Origin: Desulfovibrio sp. Huiquan2017 | GTDB taxonomy: Bacteria > Desulfobacterota > Desulfovibrionia > Desulfovibrionales > Desulfovibrionaceae | Length of the DNA: 64,000 bases | NCBI RefSeq assembly: GCF_017351175.1 | Contig: NZ_JAFMPN010000007.1 | Coordinates: forward strand, 1 to 64,000 | Direction: 5' to 3' | Shown: in pieces, positions 44,682 to 53,884 of the stretch | Layout of the letters: each line of letters opens with the position of its first letter | How positions within the stretch are numbered: position 1 is the first letter of the stretch | Translations under genes and position numbers: made by a program | Notes under the pieces: model-generated | The model's input: the letters and a program-made list of their open reading frames with translations, nothing else | What the model was told of the DNA's origin: nothing | The model's database searches: none

Positions 44682-45947
44682 ATGTCCCAGGATACATTCA
44701 AAAAAGCACTCGCCGTCGGCCGTCCGCCGAACGTCGTCAAGAATTTCCCCAACTCGCAGGCGCTCATCGTCAGCGGCAAGGTCATCGACCGCGCCATGCT
44801 GGCCAAGGGCCAGTGCATGACCATCGCGGCCAATGGCCGGAACATCTTCGTCATCGAAGGCGCGCTCCGGGCCGCCCAGAAGGCCAACGCCGCCATCATC
44901 ATCGAGATCGCCCGCAGCGAAGCCACCTACTGCCCGACCACCCTGTGGAACGTGGCCCGGCGCGTGGACTACCTGTGCAACAAGCTCGGTATCACCGTGC
45001 CCGTGGCCGTGCATGCCGACCACTACTTCATGAAGAAATGGGACGACGTGGCCGTGGCCAAGGCCGAAATCCCGTCCGTGTTCGACTCCGGCGTGACCTC
45101 CATCGCCATCGACGCCTCGCACATGACCGACGACCTCAACCTGCTCGGCAACCTGGCCGTGTCCCCGTCCATTCCGGCATGGGCCGGCTATGAGACCGAG
45201 ATCGGCGAGATCAAGGGCGAGTTCGGCCTGTCCAGCCCGGTGGAGGCCAAGTTCCTCATCCAGGGCCTCAACGCCCACGGCCTGTGCCCGGACTGGATCG
45301 CCCTGAACAACGGCACCACCCACGGCATCGAGGCCTCGGGCGAAGGCATCCAGGTGGACCTGACCGCCGAAATCCACGCGGCCCTCAAGCCGTACGGCAC
45401 CTCCGGCGCGCAGCACGGCACCTCGGGCAACGATTCCGCCCGTCTGCGTGAAATCGCCGCCAGGACCGCCACCACCAAGGCCAACGTGGCCACCGCCCTG
45501 CAAATGATCTCCTGGGGTGTCAAGGTCAACGACTTCGGCAACGCCATCATGGACGGCGACAAATTCGCCAAAATCCCCGGCCAGGGCGTGGAAGACACCC
45601 TCTGGGATGAGATGGTCGCCTACGCCGACGCCAACGGCATCACGGGCGGCAACTACAAGAAACTCAACCTCGTCTTCGAACGCCGCTGGCTCGGCCAGAG
45701 CGAATCCGTGCGCGAACGCATGGCCGGAGCCGTCGAGGACTTCGTCTTCGACTTGCTGGTCAACGTTTTCAATGCCAAGGACACCGCGCCCATCGCCTGC
45801 GACCTGATCCTCAAAGCCGGTTCCTACGACCTCGGTCTCAAGGCCGAACGGTGCGAGGACCCCGCCGACTGGACCGAAGAAAAGATCAAGGCCAAAGCCG
45901 CCGCCATCGACACCGACAAGGGCCCTCAAGGACACTTCGACGACTAG
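44682..45947 (+). CDS. fba: class II fructose-bisphosphate aldolase family protein
   Basis: 421 residues, longer than the ~350 of typical class II enzymes. Zn-ligand and active-site marks: HADHYF, IAIDASHM, ETEIGEIKGE, ALNNGTTHGI and SGAQHGTSGN, so three His ligands and the catalytic acidic region are in place. It cleaves or forms fructose-1,6-bisphosphate in glycolysis/gluconeogenesis; a related sugar-phosphate substrate cannot be excluded. AAGGAGG precedes the ATG; it has its own promoter and terminator. Confidence 0.85.
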   Translation: MSQDTFKKALAVGRPPNVVKNFPNSQALIVSGKVIDRAMLAKGQCMTIAANGRNIFVIEGALRAAQKANAAIIIEIARSEATYCPTTLWNVARRVDYLCNKLGITVPVAVHADHYFMKKWDDVAVAKAEIPSVFDSGVTSIAIDASHMTDDLNLLGNLAVSPSIPAWAGYETEIGEIKGEFGLSSPVEAKFLIQGLNAHGLCPDWIALNNGTTHGIEASGEGIQVDLTAEIHAALKPYGTSGAQHGTSGNDSARLREIAARTATTKANVATALQMISWGVKVNDFGNAIMDGDKFAKIPGQGVEDTLWDEMVAYADANGITGGNYKKLNLVFERRWLGQSESVRERMAGAVEDFVFDLLVNVFNAKDTAPIACDLILKAGSYDLGLKAERCEDPADWTEEKIKAKAAAIDTDKGPQGHFDD

Positions 45948-45977
45948 CCGCGCGCAGCCAACCACGTAAAAGAAGAA

Positions 45978-46005
45978 GGGCGTTCCCAAGGGAGCGCCCT
46001 TCTTT
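45978..46005 (+). terminator. terminator after the aldolase gene
   Basis: GGGCGTTCCC, short loop, GGGAGCGCCC, then TTCTTTT. Confidence 0.88.
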
Positions 46006-46318
46006 TGCGGCCTCCGGCGGCCGGGGCGCCGCCCCGGACCCCGCCAGAGAACCTTTTGAAAAAGGTTCTCTGGACTCTCCAAAACTTCTTGGGTGCCTTC
46101 GGCAAGGACGTGCTCACGCAAAAACATATGCTTTTCCATGAAGGAAAAGAACGATCTAATCCAAATGACGCCGCCCGGCCTCGCACCCTGCGAAGCAGCG
46201 ACAAAAAGTTTAGGAAGGAAAGGGAGATGGGGGTCCGGGGGAAGGGGGAAAGGAAAGCCCTTTTCAAAGGGTTTCCTTTCCCCCTTCCCCCGGCCGCCGG
46301 AGGCATTCTCCTCCGACG
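46006..46318. repeat. intergenic hairpin-rich element between the aldolase and ychF genes
   Basis: No gene. It has a GGGGCGCCGCCCC palindrome, then a stem AGAGAACCTTTT/AAAAGGTTCTCT (46046-46071), and a 22-bp perfect stem at 46235-46256 with 46272-46293, extended inward by CCCTTT/AAAGGG. The arms are almost pure purine and pyrimidine (GGGGGAAGGGGGAAAGGAAA). A looser relative lies at 47520-47590, so it looks like a dispersed intergenic element. It separates convergent genes and may stop transcription both ways. Confidence 0.6.
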
Positions 46319-46324
46319 TCCGGA

Positions 46325-47422
46325 CTAGACGTTGAACAGGAAGTGGACCACGTCGCCGTCCTTCATGACGTACTCCTTGCCTTCGACGCGGAGCACGCCT
46401 TCGCTGCGGCATTTGGCCTCGGAGCCGTGCTTGACGAAGTTGTCGTAGGAAATGACCTCGGCTCGAATGAAGCCGCGCTCGAAATCGGTATGGATGACGC
46501 CCGCGGCGCGGGGGGCCTTGTCGCCGTCGTGGATGGTCCAGGCGCGGACCTCCTTTTCCCCGGCGGTGAAATAGCTGATCAGGCCAAGGGAGTGGAACCC
46601 GGTGCGGATAATCTGGTCCAGGCCGGACTCGGCGATGCCGTAGGACTCCAGGAACTCCTGATAGTCCGCGTCCTCAAGCCCCACAAGCTCCTCTTCCATC
46701 CGAGCGGAAATCTTGACGAACTCCGCACCACGCTTCTCGGCCAGACCGCGCACCGCCCGAATGTAGTCGTTGTCCTCGGTCAGGCCGTCCTCATCGACGT
46801 TGGCGCAGTAGATCACGTTCTTGGCGGTAATCAGTCGCAATTCGCCGAGCAGCTCGGGCAGGGCCTTCAGATCGCTCTCAAAGGTGGCGGCCGGAAGCCC
46901 CTGGTCCAGGTGAGCCATGAGCTGCTTGGCGGCCTCGATCTTCGGGGCCAGGGTCTTGTCGCCCTTGAGCATCTTTTCCATGCGCTCGATACGGTTCTCC
47001 AGCACCTGGACGTCGGCCAGGATAAGCTCGGTCTCGATGATATCGATGTCGCGCAGGGGATCCACGGAATTGGCCACGTGGATGACGTCGTCATCGTCGA
47101 AACAGCGGACCACGTGCAGGATGGCCTGGGTCTCGCGGATATTGGCCAGAAACTTGTTGCCCAGCCCTTCGCCCTTGCTCGCCCCGGCCACCAGCCCGGC
47201 GATGTCCACAAAATCCACTGTGGAATTCATCACCCGCTGGGGATTGACCAAATCGGCCAGCACCGTCAGCCGACGGTCCGGCACCGGCACCACCGCCTTG
47301 TTCGGCTCGATGGTGCAAAACGCATAGTTCGCGCTCTCGGCGTTCTGGGCCTTGGTCAGCGCATTGAACAACGTGGACTTGCCCACATTGGGCAATCCGA
47401 CAATACCTATACTCAGCGACAT
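46325..47422 (-). CDS. ychF: redox-regulated ATPase YchF (Obg family)
   Basis: 365 residues, standard length. Walker A GLPNVGKSTLFNAL, switch DFVDIAGLVAGASKGEGLGN, the NVDE specificity segment (in place of NKXD, so ATP over GTP), and the C-terminal TGS domain (IHTDFERGFIRAEVISY). It binds the ribosome and is linked to oxidative stress. The ATG at 47422 begins MSLSIGIVG; upstream sequence in frame is non-coding. Confidence 0.97.
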   Translation of the reverse strand: MSLSIGIVGLPNVGKSTLFNALTKAQNAESANYAFCTIEPNKAVVPVPDRRLTVLADLVNPQRVMNSTVDFVDIAGLVAGASKGEGLGNKFLANIRETQAILHVVRCFDDDDVIHVANSVDPLRDIDIIETELILADVQVLENRIERMEKMLKGDKTLAPKIEAAKQLMAHLDQGLPAATFESDLKALPELLGELRLITAKNVIYCANVDEDGLTEDNDYIRAVRGLAEKRGAEFVKISARMEEELVGLEDADYQEFLESYGIAESGLDQIIRTGFHSLGLISYFTAGEKEVRAWTIHDGDKAPRAAGVIHTDFERGFIRAEVISYDNFVKHGSEAKCRSEGVLRVEGKEYVMKDGDVVHFLFNV

Positions 47423-47799
47423 GAAAACTCCCCGAAAAAAAGATTGCCGGAACAAAATCCCCGGCGCGGCCCTCTCCTTACCCGTCTTCCAGTCTTGAGG
47501 CAAGGGCGGGAACAACCGCGCCTCCGGCGGCCTTCGGGGGGACCGGAAAACCCTTTTCAAACGGCTCTCCGGACTCTCACGATTTTTTTGTGCGGCAGGT
47601 GGCGAAAGGGGGCAGCCCAAACGCCCGCTCCCGTCCCCGCAAAGAGAAGACGGCGGTTTCAGGCGGAAGGGATCCCCGGCCGGGTCTCCCGTGTCCGCAC
47701 AGACTTGAGCGAAGCGAACCGGGATTCTCAAGACCCTCGGCCTTGAGCGGGGGCAGGGCGGCGCCCTGCCCGCCGGTCCCCCCGGGTCCGCCCTCCTTC
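47423..47799. repeat. intergenic stretch with repeat remnants
   Basis: No gene. CTCCGGCGGCC..., AACCCTTTTCAAACGGCTCTCCGGACTCTC (47550-47580, in pieces) resembles the hairpin element at 46006-46318. GGGCAGGGCG/CGCCCTGCCC (47751-47771) is a near-perfect palindrome just past the GH65 gene stop and may end its transcript, though without a T-run. Confidence 0.45.
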
Positions 47800-50700
47800 C
47801 TACCGCTGCTTCGGTCGTCGGGCTTCGATGGTCTTGCCCGGCTTGAGTTCGAAGGATTGGCCAAAGATTTCCACGGGCACGATCTTGTCGCCTTGGTGGA
47901 AGGCGGTCATGTTGACGCGATCCTGCTCGACGACCAGATCAAACCAGATGGACCGCCAGATGAACGACAGGCGCATCTCGCCCCAGTGTGCGGGCGGGTC
48001 GGGATCGACCTTCATGGGCATGGCGGACAGATTGAGCCCGGCGTAGTCCTGCTTGAGGACTTCGAGGGTCCCGGCCATGACGCCGGTGTGGATCCCTTCC
48101 ACGGTGGTGCCGCCCTGGGTGTCGTAGATGTCGGATTCCATGGCTTCCATGAACCAGTCCCAAGACACGTTGCTCGGATAGATGTACCGGGCGATGACCG
48201 CGTGGACCACTTTGGACAGGGTGGAACCGTGGCTGGTCCGCTTTTCGTAGAAGTCGTAGTTGTCCTTGAGCAGCTTGAGGGGGTCGGGCACGTCGTGGCC
48301 GAGCTTGCGCAGTATGCGGGCCACCTCCTCGGGTTCGAGGATGTACCAGGTCATCAGGGTGTCGGCCTGCTTGGCGACCTTGTAGTTATCGGGCGAATCG
48401 CCTTCGGCCTTGAGGATGCGGTCCATGCGGTGGATGGAGTAGAACCGCTGGCGGTAGGAATCCCAGTCCAATTCGGGCAGGTCCATGTAGCCGTCGAACT
48501 GGCTGATGATGCCGTCCTCGGTGACAATGACGTTGAGCTTGGTGGTCATATCCCGCCACTTGGCCACATCCTCGTCGGACAGGCCGAGACGCGCGGTGAT
48601 CTGGCTCTTGACCTTGGGCGGCAGGGTATCGAGGACGCCTAGTGCCTTTTCGAGCAGCCAGACGACCATGATGTTGGTGTAGGCATTGTCGCGCAGGCCC
48701 GGCTCCGTGGAGCCCGGGAGTTTCTCGTGGAACTCGTCCGGGCCCATGACCCCGTCGATGTGGTATTTGCCGGTCGCTTCGTCAAAGGTGGCGATGGAAC
48801 CCCAGAAGCGGGCGATGTCGAGCATCAATTCCGCGCCGTATTCACGCAGGAAGGCATGATCCCCGGTCCAGGACACGTAACGCCAGGTATTGACGAAGAC
48901 CGCTATGGACACGTGCCGCTGGCGGCGGGACAAGTCCGGCCCCCAGTCCTTGGACTCGGGATTGTAATGGACCTCCTGGGTCTCCTCGCTGCCGTCGTCG
49001 GCGGTCTGCCAGGGAAACATGGCCCCGGCGTAGCCGTTCTCGCGGGCGTATTCGCGGGCCGCGTCCAGACGGTTGTAGCGATACATGAGCAACGCCCTGG
49101 AGATATCCGGGAAATTGGCGTCGAAGAAGGGCAGGATGTAGACCTCGTCCCAGAAGATGTGTCCCCGATAGGCCTCGCCGGACAGGCCCCGGGCGGGCAT
49201 GCCCGCATCGCGGCCCACGTTGTGCGGGCTGGCCGTGACCAGCAGATGGTAGATATGCAACCGGAGCACCCGCTGGACGAAGCGATCGCCCTTGACCCGG
49301 ATGTCCGCCTTTTGCCACAGGTTTTTCCAGAATTTCGCATGGGGGCCGTAGACGCCCTTGAAGGTCTTCACGGACTTGAGCCCGTCCAGGCACATCTCGC
49401 GCAGGTCGCCGGGCTCACGGTCCAGGGAAGTGCGCACGTAGACGAATTTCTCCAGGCCGTAGCAGTGGTTTTCCCTGACCTGGACGCAGATTTCCTCGGA
49501 GACTTGGGAGCGATCCTGGACCACTTCCTTGCGCACCTCGATGGGCTTGGCGTCTTCGAGCATCCTCGTCTTGGCGGTCATGACGATCTGGTAGCGCGAA
49601 TGGGAGGTCTCCATGTGCAGGTAGATGCCATCCCCGGCTTTGCCGCCGCCCACCCGGTTCAGATGATGTGTGTTCAGGCTGGAATAACGGGCCACGCCCT
49701 CGTTGCTGACGTTGCCGTCCAACGACGAGCGGAAGGTCAGTTTGGCCGAGTAGTTGAGCGGGGTGAAATCGAATTGCATGGCCAACAGATGCGGGTCGGC
49801 CATGGAGGCCACGCGCCGGGAAGAGATGCGGGTGATGCGGCCCACCTGATCGCGGACCACCAAATGGCGTTCCATGACCGCTTCACGCATATTCAGGCGA
49901 TGGGAGTAGCTGAGAATCTCCATGGACAGGGGCGAAACGAACTCGCCGTTGCCGATCTTGAAGGCCACGGGCAGCCAGTTGGGGCAGTTGACCAGGTCGT
50001 TGTTCCAGATTTCGCGCCCCTCCACGTCGCTGGGGGTCTTGTTGAAGATGCCGGAGATGTAGGTGCCCGGGTAGAAGTAATAGGACGAGCACTCGCACTC
50101 GTAGGCCCCGCGCGAGCCAAGGTAGCCGTTGCCCACGCAGGTCAGGGTCTCGCGCAGCTTCTCGTCGCCCGGCTCGAAGCCGTGGTAGGTCAGGTACCAT
50201 TCGTCCGTGGCCATGCCGGACTCGAACCACTCCATGAGGTCGGACACGGTGATCTCGCCCAGGTCGGACACGACCATGTCGGCCCCGAACCGCTTGAGCA
50301 TCTCGCCGCCGATGTTCCGGGCCACACCCAGGGTCAGACCGAAATTGCCCGCGCAGCCTGCCTGGACGCCGGACAGGGCGTCTTCGACCACGGCGCACTC
50401 GCCGGGCTCAAGCCCCATTTTTCGGACGGCGGCGACGAAGATATCCGGCTCGGGCTTGCCCTTGAGGTCGAGTTCGGCCGAGACCACGCCATCCACGTGC
50501 GCGTCGAACAGGGTGGTCAACCCGGCCAGTTCGAGGACAAGCATGCCGTTGCGGCTGGAGGTGGCCAACGCCACGAGCACGCCGTTGCGCTTGAGTTCCT
50601 TGACCAGGGCCACGGAGGTGTCGAAGACCTCGGGCCCCTGCTCTTTGAGGATCTCCTGGAACAGCGCGTTCTTCTTGTTGCCGATGGCGCAGACCGTGTC

Positions 50701-50973
50701 GAAGCCCGGCGGGTCGTCCGGATCGCCGGGGGCCAGCCGAATGTTGCGGGACTTGAGAAAACTGAGCACACCCTCGAAGCGAGGCTTGCCGTCCACGTAA
50801 TTCTGGTAGTCGCTCGTGCGGTCAAAGGGCTCGAACGGAGTGCCGGTTTCCTCGGCCTGGTGCTTGAGGAACTCGTTGAAAGATGCTTCCCAGGCCTGAG
50901 CATGTACCCTTGCGGTCCGAGTGATGACGCCGTCCAGGTCGAAGACCACGCCCTTGAGTGTGATTGCTGCCAC
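47800..50973 (-). CDS. beta-phosphoglucomutase-type HAD fused to GH65 phosphorylase
   Basis: 1057 residues. Residues ~5-245 are a HAD hydrolase of the beta-phosphoglucomutase type (FDLDGVITRTARVH nucleophile motif, ATSSRNGM, KPEPDIF and VVEDALSGVQAG). Residues ~260-1045 form GH65: N-terminal beta-sandwich, (alpha/alpha)6 barrel with DGVMGPDEFHE holding the general-acid Glu, and TSHGSTLSKVVHA near the phosphate site. GH65 members phosphorolyse trehalose, maltose or kojibiose; the product beta-glucose-1-phosphate would be turned into glucose-6-phosphate by the fused domain. It starts with GTG after AAAGGAG. With the HAD phosphatase upstream it suggests trehalose-type sugar turnover. Confidence 0.9.
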   Translation of the reverse strand: MAAITLKGVVFDLDGVITRTARVHAQAWEASFNEFLKHQAEETGTPFEPFDRTSDYQNYVDGKPRFEGVLSFLKSRNIRLAPGDPDDPPGFDTVCAIGNKKNALFQEILKEQGPEVFDTSVALVKELKRNGVLVALATSSRNGMLVLELAGLTTLFDAHVDGVVSAELDLKGKPEPDIFVAAVRKMGLEPGECAVVEDALSGVQAGCAGNFGLTLGVARNIGGEMLKRFGADMVVSDLGEITVSDLMEWFESGMATDEWYLTYHGFEPGDEKLRETLTCVGNGYLGSRGAYECECSSYYFYPGTYISGIFNKTPSDVEGREIWNNDLVNCPNWLPVAFKIGNGEFVSPLSMEILSYSHRLNMREAVMERHLVVRDQVGRITRISSRRVASMADPHLLAMQFDFTPLNYSAKLTFRSSLDGNVSNEGVARYSSLNTHHLNRVGGGKAGDGIYLHMETSHSRYQIVMTAKTRMLEDAKPIEVRKEVVQDRSQVSEEICVQVRENHCYGLEKFVYVRTSLDREPGDLREMCLDGLKSVKTFKGVYGPHAKFWKNLWQKADIRVKGDRFVQRVLRLHIYHLLVTASPHNVGRDAGMPARGLSGEAYRGHIFWDEVYILPFFDANFPDISRALLMYRYNRLDAAREYARENGYAGAMFPWQTADDGSEETQEVHYNPESKDWGPDLSRRQRHVSIAVFVNTWRYVSWTGDHAFLREYGAELMLDIARFWGSIATFDEATGKYHIDGVMGPDEFHEKLPGSTEPGLRDNAYTNIMVVWLLEKALGVLDTLPPKVKSQITARLGLSDEDVAKWRDMTTKLNVIVTEDGIISQFDGYMDLPELDWDSYRQRFYSIHRMDRILKAEGDSPDNYKVAKQADTLMTWYILEPEEVARILRKLGHDVPDPLKLLKDNYDFYEKRTSHGSTLSKVVHAVIARYIYPSNVSWDWFMEAMESDIYDTQGGTTVEGIHTGVMAGTLEVLKQDYAGLNLSAMPMKVDPDPPAHWGEMRLSFIWRSIWFDLVVEQDRVNMTAFHQGDKIVPVEIFGQSFELKPGKTIEARRPKQR

Positions 50974-51012
50974 GGATCACTCCTTTGAATGGTTGATTCT
51001 CCGGTGTCCGGG

Positions 51013-52209
51013 TCACAGGGTACCCAGAATCGTCACCAGCATGTCCGGCTCGGGCACGATCAGCGCCGCGTCGGTCAGGCGGGTTACCCGCGCTTCCAAC
51101 TCCTTGTCTTCAGTTACAAAAATAGTTTTTGTATCGGGTGAAAAATCAAGCGCCGCCTCCAGCATGGGCACATCCGAGCCGGTGTCGCCGCAAATGAGAT
51201 TCGCCCCGTGGGCCATGCCCAGGCCCAGCTCGCCGTCGAGGAACCGGACACCGTCGCCCTTGTCGAAATCCTTGAGTCCCTCGCCTTCGGTCTCCACCGT
51301 AAGGATGATCTCCACGTCCAGGCCGGTATCCTCGATGCGGAAGTTCTCCTCCGACGGGTCCAGTTCGGCCACCAGGGTCTCTAACGTGGTCAGAAAGGCC
51401 TTGGACTCGGCCGGGTCGATAGATCCGCCGATGTCCTGCCGGGCCACGGTGGACTGACCGAACTTCTCCTGCAACCCCGAGCCGATCAGGGTGAACTTCT
51501 CATACTCGGGCCGTCTGGTCAGTTCGGTCAGGCGGGCGTTGAGCGCATCCATGGCCGCCTGCTTTTCCGGAGTGATGGCCAACCGCCGAACCCGGCCGTC
51601 GCGGCCCAGGCACTCGCGCCCCTTGGAGGCCGCGTAAAAGAACTCGCCTTCCGGGTTGACCGAGATCCGGACCAGTCCCTCCAGGGGGGCGGAGGTCAGG
51701 ATGACCGGCCTGGCCACGCGGGTCCGTGCGAAACGGGTCAGGAATACCGCGTTGTACACGGATTGGATGGAGGTCAGGTAGCGGGCGCAATAGTTGTTGA
51801 CCGTGCCGTCCCGGTCCGTGACCAGGCAGCCCAGTTCCGCGCCGTGAAGCAACTCGCGCCCCCGGGCCACGTGTTCGTCGAAGCCGGGATGGAAATCGGC
51901 GAGCATATCCAGGAAGGCATCTTCACCCTCCTCAAGGAAAAAGATATCCTTGCGCGTCTCGTCGATCTCGTAGCCCATGTCCAGAGCAATGCTCCGGCCA
52001 CCGCCGAGGGCGAGGCGCTTGCCGCCGTCCACATCGGGGACTTCCTCCAGCGAAGCCAGAAGGTTGGAGAGTGAAACCGGGATGTCCCCGTCAACAGTTT
52101 CGCCGTCGAGCAACGCAGCCGCAGCCCGCCGCCGGATCGCGACGGAAGCGGCCATGAGCGCGTAGAAATCCTTTAGCGTCCTCAGTTCGACGTGATCAAT
52201 CCCGGCCAT
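51013..52209 (-). CDS. HAD phosphatase, trehalose-6-phosphatase-like
   Basis: 398 residues. The HAD nucleophile is in VTDRDGTVNNY, with motif II ILTSAP, and motif IV in CGDTGSDVPML; residues ~1-140 form an unassigned N-terminal extension. The Cof/T6PP-like cap reads LIGSGLQEKFG. Position 39 bases upstream of the HAD-GH65 gene makes a sugar-phosphate substrate likely; trehalose-6-phosphate or a glycosyl relative is the best guess. AAGGAGG precedes the ATG. Confidence 0.78.
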   Translation of the reverse strand: MAGIDHVELRTLKDFYALMAASVAIRRRAAAALLDGETVDGDIPVSLSNLLASLEEVPDVDGGKRLALGGGRSIALDMGYEIDETRKDIFFLEEGEDAFLDMLADFHPGFDEHVARGRELLHGAELGCLVTDRDGTVNNYCARYLTSIQSVYNAVFLTRFARTRVARPVILTSAPLEGLVRISVNPEGEFFYAASKGRECLGRDGRVRRLAITPEKQAAMDALNARLTELTRRPEYEKFTLIGSGLQEKFGQSTVARQDIGGSIDPAESKAFLTTLETLVAELDPSEENFRIEDTGLDVEIILTVETEGEGLKDFDKGDGVRFLDGELGLGMAHGANLICGDTGSDVPMLEAALDFSPDTKTIFVTEDKELEARVTRLTDAALIVPEPDMLVTILGTL

Positions 52210-52218
52210 TTCCCCTCC

Positions 52219-53637
52219 TTATGAGTACTCGAAGCGTACGGTGTAGTTGACCGCCTTTCCCTCCGTGCCGGCGGAAGGCGCGACGTTCTTCAGATCGAAT
52301 TCGATGGTGCCCGCGTCCGTGGGCACGTAAGGTGTGTCCGCGTTCAGGATGGTCCATTGTCCGGCCAGGGATTCCCGGAGCTTGATGTCCCGGGACTCGG
52401 CCGAGCCGTTGCGCACGGTGATTCTCCAGCTTATCTCGGCGGCGTTCTTGCCGATGCGCTTGAAGCTGGTCTGCGTGCGCTCCACATTGACGTCGAAGGA
52501 TCGGCCGATGACCAACCGGACCTCCTCGCCCTCGGCCGCGTGGCCGATGCGCGCCTCGCCCGCCAGGAGCTTGGTTCCGCTCGCCATCGGCATATACACC
52601 CGGACCACGCCCGCAGGCATCGGCTTGCCCAGGTTGTTCGCCGCTGTGTTGGTCAGGATCAAAGCCGATTCCACGCTCTGATTGATCTTGCCTGCGCGTT
52701 GGTTGGGTCCGCTGCGAAAAAGGCTGGACAGCTCGGTCCGCACCGGGATGTTCGCGGCCGAGAACAGCCCGACCTGCTTGGACCCGGACGCCGGGATGGA
52801 CACATACCGGCCCGGATCATAGACGTGGTACTGAGAAAAGGATTCCTCGGCGGCCATGGCGGGAGCCGGAGCAGTATCCATGACCATGGCCTCGGCCATC
52901 ACGGCATTCCCCCGGGCTAACATCTTGGGCGCGGCCGCCCGCTGCACGTCCCCGGCGACCAGGCGCAGGTCCGCGCCGGGGAAGGCGTGGTCGGAATTGT
53001 TGGTTACCGTGGCCCAGGCGTCCAGATCGCAGGTCTCACCGGCCTGGCCGACGGTCAGGTTGTAGTCCGCGCGCCACCCCAGGCCGTCCATAAGGTAGCT
53101 CAGGGCCACGTTCTTGCGCCCGGCCACGGAGCTTCTCGTGGTCAGGGTCAGGGTCGGCTCGGCGTCGAATCCCTTGGGCATCTCGGGCAGAAGCAAGGCC
53201 TCGTAGGAGCCCACGTAGACTTCCTTGCCCATGGCGAAAATGGGCCGGTCCGCGTTGGCCAACAGCTTGGCCTTGCGCAGGATGCGCGCGTTGGCGTCCG
53301 CCGGGTCGGGCAGGATCACGGACAGCTCCTTGCCGATGTAGGCGTTCAGCAAATTGGCGGCGGTGATGGGCCGGTAGGCGTATTGGACGTCCTCCACGGT
53401 CATGTCCGGGGCCGTGGCCCGGATGGAGGACGGGTCCAGGGTGGACGGGATATCGGTGAAGACCACGGCGGCGGCCCCCTCGGGCAACGTCACCACGCGG
53501 GATTCCGTCACTTGGGCCCGACCGGAATTATACACGGCCAACACCGAACCAGCGGCCTGTGCCGGACCGGCCAGGGGAAAGAGGAGAAAGAGTGCGAGTG
53601 CGAGCAGCGGAGCGTTGGAAAAGCTTGGCCGATTCAT
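52219..53637 (-). CDS. DUF4139 domain-containing exported protein
   Basis: 472 residues with a signal peptide (LLALALFLLFPLAGPAQA). It begins GSVLAVYNSGRAQVTESRVV, the N-terminal domain of DUF4139 proteins, and the domain itself fills ~200-470 (LSYLMDGLGWRADYNLTVG; VTNNSDHAFPGADLRLVAGDV; GVVRVYMPM). These are periplasmic beta-rich proteins of unknown function. It lies 9 bases upstream of the HAD phosphatase on the same strand, so these three genes may form an operon, odd for an exported protein. GGAGG before the ATG. Confidence 0.88.
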   Translation of the reverse strand: MNRPSFSNAPLLALALFLLFPLAGPAQAAGSVLAVYNSGRAQVTESRVVTLPEGAAAVVFTDIPSTLDPSSIRATAPDMTVEDVQYAYRPITAANLLNAYIGKELSVILPDPADANARILRKAKLLANADRPIFAMGKEVYVGSYEALLLPEMPKGFDAEPTLTLTTRSSVAGRKNVALSYLMDGLGWRADYNLTVGQAGETCDLDAWATVTNNSDHAFPGADLRLVAGDVQRAAAPKMLARGNAVMAEAMVMDTAPAPAMAAEESFSQYHVYDPGRYVSIPASGSKQVGLFSAANIPVRTELSSLFRSGPNQRAGKINQSVESALILTNTAANNLGKPMPAGVVRVYMPMASGTKLLAGEARIGHAAEGEEVRLVIGRSFDVNVERTQTSFKRIGKNAAEISWRITVRNGSAESRDIKLRESLAGQWTILNADTPYVPTDAGTIEFDLKNVAPSAGTEGKAVNYTVRFEYS

Positions 53638-53884
53638 CGGTCCTCCGAGGTTGATTTGAGATTGTGCAGGGACAACGTGCCAATGCCTAGTCTGTAAGAT
53701 ACACGGCCCTGGCCGTTTTTGCAAAAATATAACAAAGAATATCATTCCGGCCATGGCCGAACGCAATCGGCCCCCAGCCCGGCCCACGAGCCCGGATCCC
53801 GGCCCACGGAGACCGGCCTGCACTGCCGCCTCCGCGCATTTGCCGTCTCGCGTTCGCCGTCAATCTCTGCTACGTTGAAGCCGC
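53638..53884. other. divergent promoter region
   Basis: About 250 bases between the DUF4139 gene (minus) and the GGDEF gene (plus). It contains an AT-rich patch (AAAAATATAACAAAGAATATC, in part, 53720-53745). On the minus strand TTGGCACG resembles a -24 box, but the GC that should follow is two bases too far. No promoter is called. Confidence 0.35.

Noticed and set aside
53660-53690. Sigma-54 promoter upstream of the DUF4139 gene (TTGGCACG on the minus strand)
   Set aside because: The GC of the -12 box would be two bases too far from the -24 GG.
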